64,000 bases of DNA, from NCBI RefSeq assembly GCF_004116465.1, contig NZ_PDJV01000003.1:186001-250000 (forward strand), in the 5' to 3' direction. Numbering within the stretch: position 1 is the stretch's first letter; every line of letters begins with the position of its first letter. The position numbers and the translations under genes are program-made. The notes under the pieces were generated by a model. That model saw nothing but the letters and a program-made list of their open reading frames with translations. It did not search any database and was not told where the DNA came from. Below are positions 36,676 to 44,879 of this stretch, piece by piece. Source of the DNA: Arcobacter sp. F2176 (GTDB taxonomy: Bacteria > Campylobacterota > Campylobacteria > Campylobacterales > Arcobacteraceae).

Positions 36676-37257
36676 TTATCTTAATTTTTGAATATTTAAT
36701 TTTCTCTGTTTATATTTCACAACTAAAATAATAGTAACTACAACTATAATAAGTACAGGAATAGCTAAATACCAATGCTCTTTTGCAATAGCAATCAAAG
36801 ATAAAATTTTATCACCAAAGTACCAAACTGGTATTATAATTATACTACTCCAAAAAAGTGCAGAGATAAAGTTGATTATTGCGAAGATTTTTGGTGAGTA
36901 ATTCATTAAACCAACACAAAGTGGAATAATAGTTCTTAGTCCATAAAGATATCTTTGTATAAATATTATAAACCAACCATATTTTCTTAGTAAAAATTTT
37001 ACATAGGCTATTTTTGATTTTTGTTTTGATAGTTTTTTTATGACATATTTCTTTTTAAATCTGCCAAGATAGAAGTAAATTTGGTCGCCTACAAAGGCTC
37101 CAACACCTGCTGTTATTATAGCCCAAGCTAAGACCATATCACCTGTATGTACAAAAAGACCTGCCATTATAAGGCCAGTTTCACCTTCTAGTATACTCCA
37201 GAAAAAAAGAATAATATATCCATACTCTTTCATTAAATCAATTAAATTAAAATCCAT
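36676..37257 (-). CDS. DedA-family membrane protein
   Basis: A 193-residue SNARE-associated/DedA protein with about five membrane helices, in which undecaprenyl-phosphate or phospholipid flipping is the known role of relatives. Landmarks are FFWSILEGETGLIMAGLF, GAFVGDQIYFYLGRFKKKY and FIQRYLYGLRTIIPLCVGL. It starts an operon with the VOC gene downstream. Confidence 0.85.
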   Translation of the reverse strand: MDFNLIDLMKEYGYIILFFWSILEGETGLIMAGLFVHTGDMVLAWAIITAGVGAFVGDQIYFYLGRFKKKYVIKKLSKQKSKIAYVKFLLRKYGWFIIFIQRYLYGLRTIIPLCVGLMNYSPKIFAIINFISALFWSSIIIIPVWYFGDKILSLIAIAKEHWYLAIPVLIIVVVTIILVVKYKQRKLNIQKLR

Positions 37258-37380
37258 TACATTTATACTTTATATTTGTCTTGCGCAATGATACTCTAAA
37301 GTGCCTGATATATTTAAATAAAAATAGTATATGACTTGTATTTATAGCTATTCATAAATTATATTATATTAATATGTTGT

Positions 37381-38316
37381 ATGATTAAAAAAATACTACT
37401 AATACTTATACTATTTGATTGCTCTTTTGCTCAATATGAAAAAGTAAAAATCGGTAAAATAGATAAGTATTATAAAGACAAAGTATCATATATACAATTA
37501 GAAAATATGATAAAAGATATTGAAAGAAACTTTGAAACTACTTTACATATGAATATCTTCGATTATTCAAAAGATGGTAAACCAATTGATCTTATGCATA
37601 TTACACCATCAAGTATGGAAAAAAGAATAGCAAGACTTGAAGAAAAAATAATTAATAAAAATGCAAAAGTAAAAAGCAGATTTAGCTCATTTAAAAGTCT
37701 AGAAGAAGAATTAAAAGTTTTAAAAACAAAATATGATTCATTAAATGAAGTTTTCATTAAACAAAATAATGAGTTAAATGATTACATAAAAGCAAAAAAT
37801 GAAAAGAAAAAATTACCACCAAAAGAGTATGAAGAGACAAAAAAATTTATAAAAGAAAAAAAGGCAACTTTAGATATTAAATTAAAACAGTTAAAAAAAC
37901 TCTATAAAGATTTTAATCGTAGAGTGCTAAGTTACAATAATAAAGTGCAGTTTTATAATAATGATATAAGAAATATATATAGCCTAAGTAAAGAGTTAGA
38001 ATCTTTGAGAAGAGCCTTTAAAAAAATCAAAGGTAAAACTTTTGGGCAAAAAGAAATCACACTTAAAACATACTATAAAGATGGAAAAAAAATAAGTGAA
38101 AGAAAGATAAATCAAAGTATGAACAAAATAGAGATTTATGCTTTTGATAGTTTAGATGAATTAAAAGTTATCTTAGCACATGAAATAGCTCATTTAGTTG
38201 GAATTCCTCATATTGATGTAAAGAATGCACTTATGAATCCAATCTTGCAAAAAAATCAAATAAAACACTTAGAACTAACAAAAAAAGATATTATAAATTT
38301 TAAAAAGAATTTTTAG
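37381..38316 (+). CDS. Metzincin-type zinc protease with coiled-coil domain
   Basis: A predicted exported protease of 311 residues. It has a signal peptide (KKILLILILFDCSFAQ). A long, charged, helical coiled-coil region spans about residues 70-225. The C-terminal domain contains the zinc motif HEIAHLVGIPH (267-277) followed by ALMNP, a good Met-turn, as in matrixins. There is little ribosome-site signal before the ATG. The gene stands alone between DedA and the DUF1328 cluster. Substrate is unknown; the coiled coil may set spacing to a target or form a dimer. Confidence 0.75.
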   Translation: MIKKILLILILFDCSFAQYEKVKIGKIDKYYKDKVSYIQLENMIKDIERNFETTLHMNIFDYSKDGKPIDLMHITPSSMEKRIARLEEKIINKNAKVKSRFSSFKSLEEELKVLKTKYDSLNEVFIKQNNELNDYIKAKNEKKKLPPKEYEETKKFIKEKKATLDIKLKQLKKLYKDFNRRVLSYNNKVQFYNNDIRNIYSLSKELESLRRAFKKIKGKTFGQKEITLKTYYKDGKKISERKINQSMNKIEIYAFDSLDELKVILAHEIAHLVGIPHIDVKNALMNPILQKNQIKHLELTKKDIINFKKNF

Positions 38317-38372
38317 CATAATTTATACTTGATTATAGCCCTTTTATAGGGCACATATTAATTAATACACTC

Positions 38373-38420
38373 AAACGAATAATAAACAGATATACTTATT
38401 TATTGTCTATTCGTTTTTTA
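38373..38420 (+). terminator. Terminator after the metzincin gene
   Basis: AAACGAATA (38373-38381) pairs with TATTCGTTT (38408-38416), with inner AT pairing, and is followed by a run of T. Confidence 0.55.
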
Positions 38421-38528
38421 GTTTTTTATACTTGCTTAAAGTATTTTTGGAGTAAACCTTAAACAGAAAATAAACTAATTGGTATCTTGTTGTTTCACTA
38501 ATTTTATTTACTTAAAAAGGATTAAAAA

Positions 38529-38699
38529 ATGCTATCATGGTCAATTACTTTCTTGCTTTTAGCAATAGTAGCAGGAGTATTAGGTTTTTCGGGTATAGCA
38601 GGCGCTGCTACAAGTATTGCAAAAATATTATTCTTTATATTTTTAGTATTGCTTATAGTCTCAGCAGTTTCAAGAGCACTTAAGGGTAAAAGACCCTAA
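38529..38699 (+). CDS. DUF1328-family small membrane protein (YtjA-like)
   Basis: A 56-residue protein, [20 protein letters not shown] followed by [16 protein letters not shown] and a second hydrophobic stretch ending SRALKGKRP. This matches DUF1328, which is linked in many bacteria to envelope stress genes. AAGGA lies upstream of the ATG. It is followed after 26 bases by a LEA-like lipoprotein gene, which suggests a shared stress transcript. Confidence 0.85.
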   Translation: MLSWSITFLLLAIVAGVLGFSGIAGAATSIAKILFFIFLVLLIVSAVSRALKGKRP

Positions 38700-38725
38700 G
38701 TATATTTTATAAAAAAAGGACAAAA

Positions 38726-39082
38726 GTGAAAAAGTTATTATTATTAATACCTTTTATTTTTTTTATGTTACAAGGTTGTGGTGACAAAAAAGTTGAAGAT
38801 AAAATGAACAGTGTAAAAGAGACTATCCAAGATAAAACTGAAGATGTTTCTGATAAAACAGAGGATGTTGTAAATAAAGCTGAAGACGCAATAGAAGATA
38901 GTGTTGATAAAACAAAAGATGCTATGGGTGAAATGAAAGATGATGTTACAGAAAAAACAGAAGATATCATTGAAAAAAGTGAAGATACATTAAATGATGC
39001 AAGTGATAAAGTAGAAGATGCTATGGATAATGCTAAAGATAGTGTTGAAGAAAAAATGAGTGACGAAAAAGATAGTAAATAA
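38726..39082 (+). CDS. LEA-like repetitive lipoprotein (paralog 1)
   Basis: A 118-residue protein beginning at GTG with AAGGA 5 bases upstream. The signal peptide ends with the lipobox LQGC, so Cys18 is probably lipidated. The mature part is highly charged and helical, built from imperfect 11-residue-type units of the form D-K-T/A-E-D-V/A, resembling late embryogenesis abundant and apolipoprotein-type repeats. A second copy lies at 39706-40053. It may protect membranes or periplasmic proteins during desiccation or osmotic stress; this is inference from composition. Confidence 0.75.
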   Translation: MKKLLLLIPFIFFMLQGCGDKKVEDKMNSVKETIQDKTEDVSDKTEDVVNKAEDAIEDSVDKTKDAMGEMKDDVTEKTEDIIEKSEDTLNDASDKVEDAMDNAKDSVEEKMSDEKDSK

Positions 39083-39108
39083 TAAACTTTTTAACAAAAG
39101 GATATAAG

Positions 39109-39390
39109 ATGAAAAAAAATGCATATGTAGAAAAAGCACAAGCGCAACTTGATGAGTTGAGTGGGAAAATTAAAGTATTAAAAGCTAAAGCACAAGGTAC
39201 TCAAGCTAGTGCAAAAATTGAGTACGAAAAAAGAATAGAAGAATTAAATACTTTAAAAGAAACAACAATGAAGAAACTTGAAGAAATCAAGAATTCTACG
39301 GATGATGCATGGGAAAAGACAAAAACCGGTTTTGAAAAATCGGTAAAATCTATTGAAGAAAAAATAAAATCTACAATATCTAAGTTCTAA
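39109..39390 (+). CDS. Small coiled-coil protein, unknown
   Basis: A 93-residue, soluble, entirely helical protein, Lys/Glu-rich with heptad-like spacing (YVEKAQAQLDELSGKIKVLK). It contains DDAWEKTKTGFEKSVKSIEEK near the C-terminus, a pattern seen in stress-associated coiled-coil proteins such as the sll1863-like family. It sits 26 bases after the LEA-like lipoprotein, with AAGGA before the ATG. No catalytic features were seen. Confidence 0.7.
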   Translation: MKKNAYVEKAQAQLDELSGKIKVLKAKAQGTQASAKIEYEKRIEELNTLKETTMKKLEEIKNSTDDAWEKTKTGFEKSVKSIEEKIKSTISKF

Positions 39391-39413
39391 AATAAATTAG
39401 TTCAATCACTTTT

Positions 39414-39444
39414 AAGAGTAAAAATAGTGCCTATTTTTACTCTT
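39414..39444. terminator. Intrinsic terminator after the coiled-coil gene
   Basis: AAGAGTAAAAATAG and CTATTTTTACTCTT form a 14-base-pair stem with a TGC loop. It separates the first three genes of the cluster from the second lipoprotein. Confidence 0.75.
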
Positions 39445-39666
39445 TAGTTACAAATTACAATTACAATCAAAAGAATTATGATTATTATTCTGTCTATCTC
39501 TAAGAACGATAAATCCATTCATTGAGTTAGTATTTAATAATATTTAATGTACTAAAATAACTTTTATTAAGAATAAAATAAGTTTAATATGTTACCTTTA
39601 TTTGTCGCAAAAGGGTATTTAAATTATTTTTTAATATAAAAAATAACTTATTTTGTAACAATAAAG

Positions 39667-39679
39667 AGGTAATTTACCT
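39667..39679. promoter_or_regulatory. Palindrome AGGTAA-T-TTACCT before the second LEA-like lipoprotein
   Basis: A perfect 6-base inverted repeat about a single T lies 26 bases before the ATG. It may be an operator or part of the leader. Confidence 0.4.
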
Positions 39680-39705
39680 TTAATAATTAATAAAAAGGAA
39701 AATAA

Positions 39706-40053
39706 ATGAAAAAAATATTACTATTAATACCTTTCATGTTTTTTGTATTCCAAGGTTGTACAGATGATAAGGTAGAAGACAAAGTTAACACGGTAAAAGA
39801 ATCTGTACAAGATACAAGTGAAGATGTTTCTGATAAAGCAGAGGATGTTGCAGATAAAGCAGAAGATGTAGTGGATAAAAGTGAAGATTCATTAGAAAAT
39901 GCTACTGATAAAACAAAAGAAGTTTTGGAAGATGCTAAAGAAAATACAGAAGATGCATTAGAGGCTGCTAGTGACAAAACAGAAGATGCAGTTAATAAAG
40001 CTAAAGAAAAAGTTGAAGAGGGATATGACAAAGTAAAAGAAACTGTTAAATAA
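39706..40053 (+). CDS. LEA-like repetitive lipoprotein (paralog 2)
   Basis: A 115-residue paralog of the lipoprotein at 38726. The first 45 residues are closely alike, with lipobox FQGC, followed by D-K-A-E-D-V-type repeats. It starts with ATG after AAAAGGA. It lies outside the terminator of the first cluster, so it has its own promoter, and its palindrome may allow separate control. Two copies within 1 kb suggest local duplication. Confidence 0.75.
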   Translation: MKKILLLIPFMFFVFQGCTDDKVEDKVNTVKESVQDTSEDVSDKAEDVADKAEDVVDKSEDSLENATDKTKEVLEDAKENTEDALEAASDKTEDAVNKAKEKVEEGYDKVKETVK

Positions 40054-40172
40054 AGTTTTAACTTTAAAAAGTCATTAAAAATTGAAGAAAATATAATAAA
40101 ATTTATACAGTTATTTTTGCACTAGCATCAAATTTTCAGTACTAAAAAAGAAGGTGGAAATATAAATTATTT

Positions 40173-40469
40173 TCACTCTTCTTCGATATTATTTTGTGAA
40201 AAATCATAATTACTTACATGATTATCTATATGTTCTGCTAACGCCAATTTATATTCATTTACAAAATACTCTATTATTTTATCTTTTTCATTTGCCATAT
40301 CTTGGGCATTTGCAAATGAAGTTGATGCTATCCAAGCATTAAATCTTGCAGCACCATACATAAATGAAGCACTTACTTCACCTTGAGTTATCTCTTGTTC
40401 TAATTGTTTATTTGCTAGAGATATATGTTCATCTGCTCTTTTTAAAAATCCATTATTTTTTGTAGCCAT
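40173..40469 (-). CDS. DUF3144-family protein
   Basis: A 98-residue helical protein matching DUF3144: FLKRADEHISLANKQL and GEVSASFMYGAARFNAW are the family's signature stretches. The ATG at 40469 was chosen because AAGGA precedes it by 6 bases; a frame reaching 40502 has no such site. The function is unknown. Confidence 0.8.
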   Translation of the reverse strand: MATKNNGFLKRADEHISLANKQLEQEITQGEVSASFMYGAARFNAWIASTSFANAQDMANEKDKIIEYFVNEYKLALAEHIDNHVSNYDFSQNNIEEE

Positions 40470-40576
40470 ATTTTTTCCTTCATTTTTTTGCATTATATTC
40501 AAATTTTACTTCTAGTTATATTTTTCACTCTTTATGCTGTATACTGTTTGAAATATTTAATAAGGCTTCTTCTTAT

Positions 40577-41677
40577 ATGACAAATTCTTCACAAACCAGT
40601 GATTTTAAATCTCTTGTTTTATCCAAGACTCCTCTAATAGATGTTAGAGCTCCAATTGAATTTAAAAAGGGCTCTTTCCCTCATGCTGTAAATTTGCCTC
40701 TTATTACAGATGAAGAGAGACATTTAATTGGAATCAAATATAAAAATTATGGAAATAAAGAAGCTGTTACACTTGGGCATAAACTTGTTTCTGGTGAAAT
40801 AAAAGAAAATAGAATTAATGCTTGGCTTGATTTTAAAAAAGATAACCCAAGTGCTATATTGTATTGTTTTAGAGGAGGGCAGCGTTCAAAGATTGCCCAA
40901 GAGTGGATAAGTGAATATATCCCAGAAATTAAAAGATTAAAAGGTGGATATAAAGCTTTTAGAAATTATTTGATGAATGAAATAGATAATTCACCAAAAT
41001 ATTTCAAACCTCTTATTTTAGGAGGTCATACTGGTAGTGGGAAAACTATTCTTTTAAATAAAATCCAAAACTCTATTGACTTAGAAGGTTTAGCAAACCA
41101 CAGAGGTTCAACATTTGGCAAACAAATAAGTGCCCAACCTGCACAAATAGATTTTGAAAATTCTTTAGCATATAAACTGATTGAAAAAGTCAATAAAGGT
41201 TTTTCCTATTTATTATTTGAAGATGAAGGTAAATATATTGGAAGTATTTATATTCCGAAGAATTTTGCGCAGTATTTATCAAATGCTTCAATAATAGTTC
41301 TTGAAACTTCTTTTGAAGAAAGAATAAATATCACTTTTGATGAATATATTTTAAAAGCTCAAATAAATTACAAAAGAGAGTTTGGAAAAGATTATTTTGT
41401 TTTTTGGATTAATGACATGAAAAATGCCATGGAAAGAATAGAAAAAAGACTAGGAAGTATGAGACACAAAGTTTTAAAAGAGTTGTTTTCTGATGCTATT
41501 AAAGTACAAGAAGAAACTGAAAGTTTAGAAGAATACAAATACTGGATAGCATATCTTTTAAAAGAGTATTATGATCCTATGTATAAATATCAACTTGATA
41601 AAAACAAAGACAAGATATTATTTAAAGGCTCTGCAAGTGAGATTATAAATTATTTAGAAACTCTTAAAAATCCCTAA
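40577..41677 (+). CDS. selU: tRNA 2-selenouridine/geranyl-2-thiouridine synthase
   Basis: SelU (MnmH) replaces sulfur by selenium in 2-thiouridine at the wobble base of tRNAs for Lys, Glu and Gln, through a geranylated intermediate. The 366-residue length is right. An N-terminal rhodanese domain has LIDVRAPIEFKKGSF and active-site Cys96 in LYCFRGGQRS. A P-loop domain follows with GGHTGSGKT (about 149-157). selD, needed for the selenophosphate donor, is not in this window. It ends in a bidirectional terminator. Confidence 0.93.
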   Translation: MTNSSQTSDFKSLVLSKTPLIDVRAPIEFKKGSFPHAVNLPLITDEERHLIGIKYKNYGNKEAVTLGHKLVSGEIKENRINAWLDFKKDNPSAILYCFRGGQRSKIAQEWISEYIPEIKRLKGGYKAFRNYLMNEIDNSPKYFKPLILGGHTGSGKTILLNKIQNSIDLEGLANHRGSTFGKQISAQPAQIDFENSLAYKLIEKVNKGFSYLLFEDEGKYIGSIYIPKNFAQYLSNASIIVLETSFEERINITFDEYILKAQINYKREFGKDYFVFWINDMKNAMERIEKRLGSMRHKVLKELFSDAIKVQEETESLEEYKYWIAYLLKEYYDPMYKYQLDKNKDKILFKGSASEIINYLETLKNP

Positions 41678-41699
41678 TCTGCTTAAAATTAGGGATTTT
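41667..41699. terminator. Bidirectional terminator between selU and the NDH-2-like gene
   Basis: AAAATCCCTAAT (41667-41678) pairs with ATTAGGGATTTT (41688-41699) with a 9-base loop and flanking A/T runs. The selU stop codon lies inside the stem. Confidence 0.8.
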
Positions 41700-41700
41700 A

Positions 41701-42900
41701 TTATATTTTTTTTAGCTTTTTATAACCATCTGTAATAAGTTTTAAAAGTGGTTTTCTATAAGAATCAAATACAAATCTTTTGATTTCATATGCAATTCTC
41801 CCTTTCACATGAAATAATCCATAAATACTTCCCGCAGCATATTTACCACCAAGAGCTATTAAAATTCCTTCAAGTTTTGGACTAGCACTTTGAAGTTTCT
41901 TTTTATTTATTAGGTTTAATATGTTTTTACCTGCATTTATACCACTGATTTTTGCAATAGTAACATTAGGGGGCATTATTTCATCTTTTTTATTTTTGAT
42001 TACAGCAACATCTCCAATAGCAAAGATATTTTCATATTTATTAGTTTGCATGTATTCATTTACTATGATTTGTCCTTTTTGATTTTTTTCAACATCAAGA
42101 GCTGTAGTTATTTTAGATGCTTCAACTCCACCTGTAAAAATTAAAAAAGAATGATCTAGTTTAGTTCCATTTGAAAAGTATGCTAGGTTACCTTCACACT
42201 TTTCTAATTTTGTATTTGTAATGACATTAATACCCAATGATTTAAGTCTCTCTTGTGAAAAGGCAATTAGTTTAGAATCTAGCCCTGGTAATATAGTATC
42301 TGCACTACTTACTAAAGAGATTTTTAAGTTATCACAAGTAAAGTTTCCTCTTTTGAAGAACATTTTTGAGTTATAAGCCATCTCGGCAGCTATTTCAACT
42401 CCTGATAATCCAGCACCTACAACTAAAATATGAGTATTTTCACTCTTTTTTGCTTCATCTTCAATTTTTTTGAAAAGTTGATTTTCAAAACTTTGCTTGA
42501 AATATACTGCCCATTTTAATTTTTTGATGTCATGTGCATTATTCAATCCTGGAATACTAGGAGGAAAATATGTTCTTGTCCCTGCTGCCATAATAAGATA
42601 ATCAAACTCAACAATCTCTTTTTCTTCTGTATATATTTTTTTCTTTTGAGAGTCTATTTGGGTTACTTTTAAATTTTTATATTCTAAATAACTATGTCTT
42701 AACCCTACACATAAAGTAGTCAGATCAATAGTTACATCAGCAATATTAGACTTATTTGCGATTAAGTCATAAATCTCTGGCTGTAAATTATGAAAGGTAT
42801 TAGTATCTATTAGTGTGATTTTGATATTTTTACTTTTAACTAGTTCTCGTAAGGCGTATATACCAGCATATCCACCACCGATAATTACTATTTTTTCCAT
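41701..42900 (-). CDS. NAD(P)/FAD-dependent oxidoreductase, NDH-2-like
   Basis: A 399-residue flavoprotein. The FAD-binding Rossmann motif GGGYAGIYALREL lies near the N-terminus and the NADH motif VVGAGLSGVEIAAEMAY at about 160-176. It includes GTRTYFPPSIPGL and IFAIGDVAVIKNK, typical of type II NADH dehydrogenases and sulfide:quinone-like enzymes. No catalytic Cys pair of sulfide:quinone reductase is evident. There are no membrane helices apart from an amphipathic C-terminus. Quinone reduction is likely. Confidence 0.8.
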   Translation of the reverse strand: MEKIVIIGGGYAGIYALRELVKSKNIKITLIDTNTFHNLQPEIYDLIANKSNIADVTIDLTTLCVGLRHSYLEYKNLKVTQIDSQKKKIYTEEKEIVEFDYLIMAAGTRTYFPPSIPGLNNAHDIKKLKWAVYFKQSFENQLFKKIEDEAKKSENTHILVVGAGLSGVEIAAEMAYNSKMFFKRGNFTCDNLKISLVSSADTILPGLDSKLIAFSQERLKSLGINVITNTKLEKCEGNLAYFSNGTKLDHSFLIFTGGVEASKITTALDVEKNQKGQIIVNEYMQTNKYENIFAIGDVAVIKNKKDEIMPPNVTIAKISGINAGKNILNLINKKKLQSASPKLEGILIALGGKYAAGSIYGLFHVKGRIAYEIKRFVFDSYRKPLLKLITDGYKKLKKI

Positions 42901-43136
42901 ATTTTTTCCTCTTTATTTACTATGCTAATTTATTTTGTATTGTATAAAAAGATTTTTTCCTTTTGGCTTAAAAATTATTTAAATTTTGATATTTATGGGT
43001 ATTATATACACAAAATTTATATATTTATTTAATTTTATTACTAATTAATATTTTTTTAAGAAATATACAAATTATATATTTAATAATTTTTTTTTAGATA
43101 TAATTCAAAAAATATAAATTTATCAGGAAATAAAAA

Positions 43137-43889
43137 ATGAAAATAGCGATTTTGTCAGATATACACTCAAATATTTACGCTTTGCAAGCAGTTATAAATG
43201 ATGCAAAGAGCAAAAGTGTAGATTTGATGATAAATGCAGGTGACTCTTTTTATGGTCCAATAGAACCAAGAGCTACATATGAATTATTAAGAGAGAACAA
43301 CTTTGTAAATATCTGTGGAAATCAAGATAGAGAAATATTAGAAGCTTCTTTAGAACAATTAGAAAATAATCCTACTTTAAAATATGCCTACGAGCAACTA
43401 GGTGAAGAGGTTTTATATTGGATACAAGATTTGCCCTTTGAAAAATTTTTAGGAAAAGATTTGTATGTAACTCACGGCACACAACATGATGATAGTGTTT
43501 ATTTACTTGAAGATCTAAGTACTGGGAAACCAGTTTTAAGAGATGAAAATAAGATAATTGAACTTCTTGATGATGTAGAATCTAGATTTGTAGTTTGTGG
43601 ACATTCCCATACTCCAAGATGTGTAAATTTAAGTACAGGACAAGTGGTGATAAATCCTGGTTCAGTGGGCTTACAAGCTTATAAAGAAAATCAACCAAAT
43701 GAACATATCATAGAAAATGCTTATTGCGATGCCACATATATAATACTTGATGTAAATTCAAGTGAATATAATATAGAGTTGGTAAAAGTTGTTTATGATT
43801 ATGAACAAGCAGCTTTAAAGGCTGAATCTAATGGAAGAGAAGATTGGGCTTATACTCTTAGAACTGGAAAGATACTCCCAAATTCATGA
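43137..43889 (+). CDS. Calcineurin-like metallophosphoesterase
   Basis: A 250-residue phosphoesterase of the YfcE/MJ0936 type. Metal motifs in order are DIHSN (D8, H10), NAGDS, GNQDRE, VTHGTQ and GHSHTP. Relatives are broad-specificity phosphodiesterases or Ap4A hydrolases. TATAAT lies about 40 bases upstream. The stop overlaps the DCC gene start by 4 bases (ATGA). Confidence 0.87.
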   Translation: MKIAILSDIHSNIYALQAVINDAKSKSVDLMINAGDSFYGPIEPRATYELLRENNFVNICGNQDREILEASLEQLENNPTLKYAYEQLGEEVLYWIQDLPFEKFLGKDLYVTHGTQHDDSVYLLEDLSTGKPVLRDENKIIELLDDVESRFVVCGHSHTPRCVNLSTGQVVINPGSVGLQAYKENQPNEHIIENAYCDATYIILDVNSSEYNIELVKVVYDYEQAALKAESNGREDWAYTLRTGKILPNS

Positions 43890-44239
43890 AAAAGAGCGTA
43901 AATCTATATTTTGATAAAGAGTGCCCATTTTGTAATTATTATGCAAATTATAATTTAGTAAAAACTAATCATAATCTTAACCTTTATAATGCAAGGGAAT
44001 ATCCTCAAAAAATAAAACTTTTAAGAGAAAAGGGCTTTGATATTAATAATGGAATTATTATTGAAGTTGATGAAAAGATATTTCAAGGTTCAGATGCTAT
44101 AAAGCAATTAAACCAACTATCTACTAAAGAAGTAAAAGTATTGAATACAAAGTTTTTTTCTGCATTTTTATATCCATTTATAAAATCATTTAGAAAAGTA
44201 GTTCTTTTTATATTAAATAAAAATTCTCATATTAAATAA
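43886..44239 (+). CDS. DCC-family thiol-disulfide oxidoreductase (DUF393)
   Basis: A 117-residue thioredoxin-like protein with the DxxCxxC motif YFDKECPFC (Cys13, Cys16), followed by the DCC helix. It overlaps the upstream phosphoesterase gene by 4 bases. The target disulphide is not known. A family of the LOG type follows after 64 bases. Confidence 0.85.
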   Translation: MKKSVNLYFDKECPFCNYYANYNLVKTNHNLNLYNAREYPQKIKLLREKGFDINNGIIIEVDEKIFQGSDAIKQLNQLSTKEVKVLNTKFFSAFLYPFIKSFRKVVLFILNKNSHIK

Positions 44240-44303
44240 AACAAACAATTGACTTTAGATATAATATCTACTATTTAAATATATAAAAATAAGGAATCAG
44301 ATA

Positions 44304-44861
44304 ATGAGAATTGCAGTTTTTTGTGGATCAAGTGCTGGTAATAATATAGAATACATAAATGCTACAAAACGATTAGGTAAATATTTTGCCCAAAATAATA
44401 TAGATGTAGTTTATGGTGGTGGAAATGTTGGACTTATGGGTGCAATTGCAGATTCAGTTATGGAAAATGGTGGAAAAGTTTATGGAGTAATTCCTGAAAA
44501 ACTAAAAGAAAAAGAGTTAGCTCATACAGGAATAACTGACTTAAAAGTTGTTTCAAATATGCATGAAAGAAAAGCTGCAATGGCAGAGATGGCTGATGCT
44601 TTTGTAGTACTTCCAGGAGGTGCTGGAACATTGGAAGAGACTTTTGAGGTTTGGACTTGGGCTTTACTTGGTTTTCATAATAAACCTTGTGCTTTTTTTA
44701 ATATAGATGGATTTTATAATAAATTATTTGAGATGATAGATAATATGTGTGAAGCAGAATTTTTAAAAAAAGAGTACTCAGATATGCTTATTAAAACAGA
44801 CAATCAAGAAGAGCTATTAAAAGCTATAAAAGAGTACATACCACCAAAACAAAAGTGGTAA
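44304..44861 (+). CDS. LOG-family nucleotide 5'-monophosphate phosphoribohydrolase
   Basis: A 185-residue Rossmann-like protein of the TIGR00730 (LOG) family. The signature PGGAGTLEE (104-112) forms the catalytic loop, and the N-terminal GSSAGNN and VYGGGNVGLMG bind phosphate. LOG proteins release free base from nucleoside monophosphates, AMP being the general substrate, with cytokinin nucleotides in some bacteria. It precedes an adenosine/adenine deaminase gene by 18 bases, which fits adenine salvage. Confidence 0.88.
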   Translation: MRIAVFCGSSAGNNIEYINATKRLGKYFAQNNIDVVYGGGNVGLMGAIADSVMENGGKVYGVIPEKLKEKELAHTGITDLKVVSNMHERKAAMAEMADAFVVLPGGAGTLEETFEVWTWALLGFHNKPCAFFNIDGFYNKLFEMIDNMCEAEFLKKEYSDMLIKTDNQEELLKAIKEYIPPKQKW

Positions 44862-44879
44862 ATAAAATTTGGAAAAAGA

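Larger units (their letters stand above)
39391..39705. other. 315-base gap between coiled-coil and second lipoprotein genes
   Basis: No gene was found. A strong terminator lies at 39414-39444 and a palindrome at 39667-39679, near the expected promoter of the second lipoprotein gene. The remainder is AT-rich. Confidence 0.55.

Noticed and set aside
38707-38970. Minus-strand Ser-rich frame opposite LEA-like lipoprotein 1 (similar one at 39687-40031)
   Set aside because: The repeat pattern in the lipoproteins forces Ser/Thr-rich reverse frames; the plus frames have lipobox and ribosome sites.
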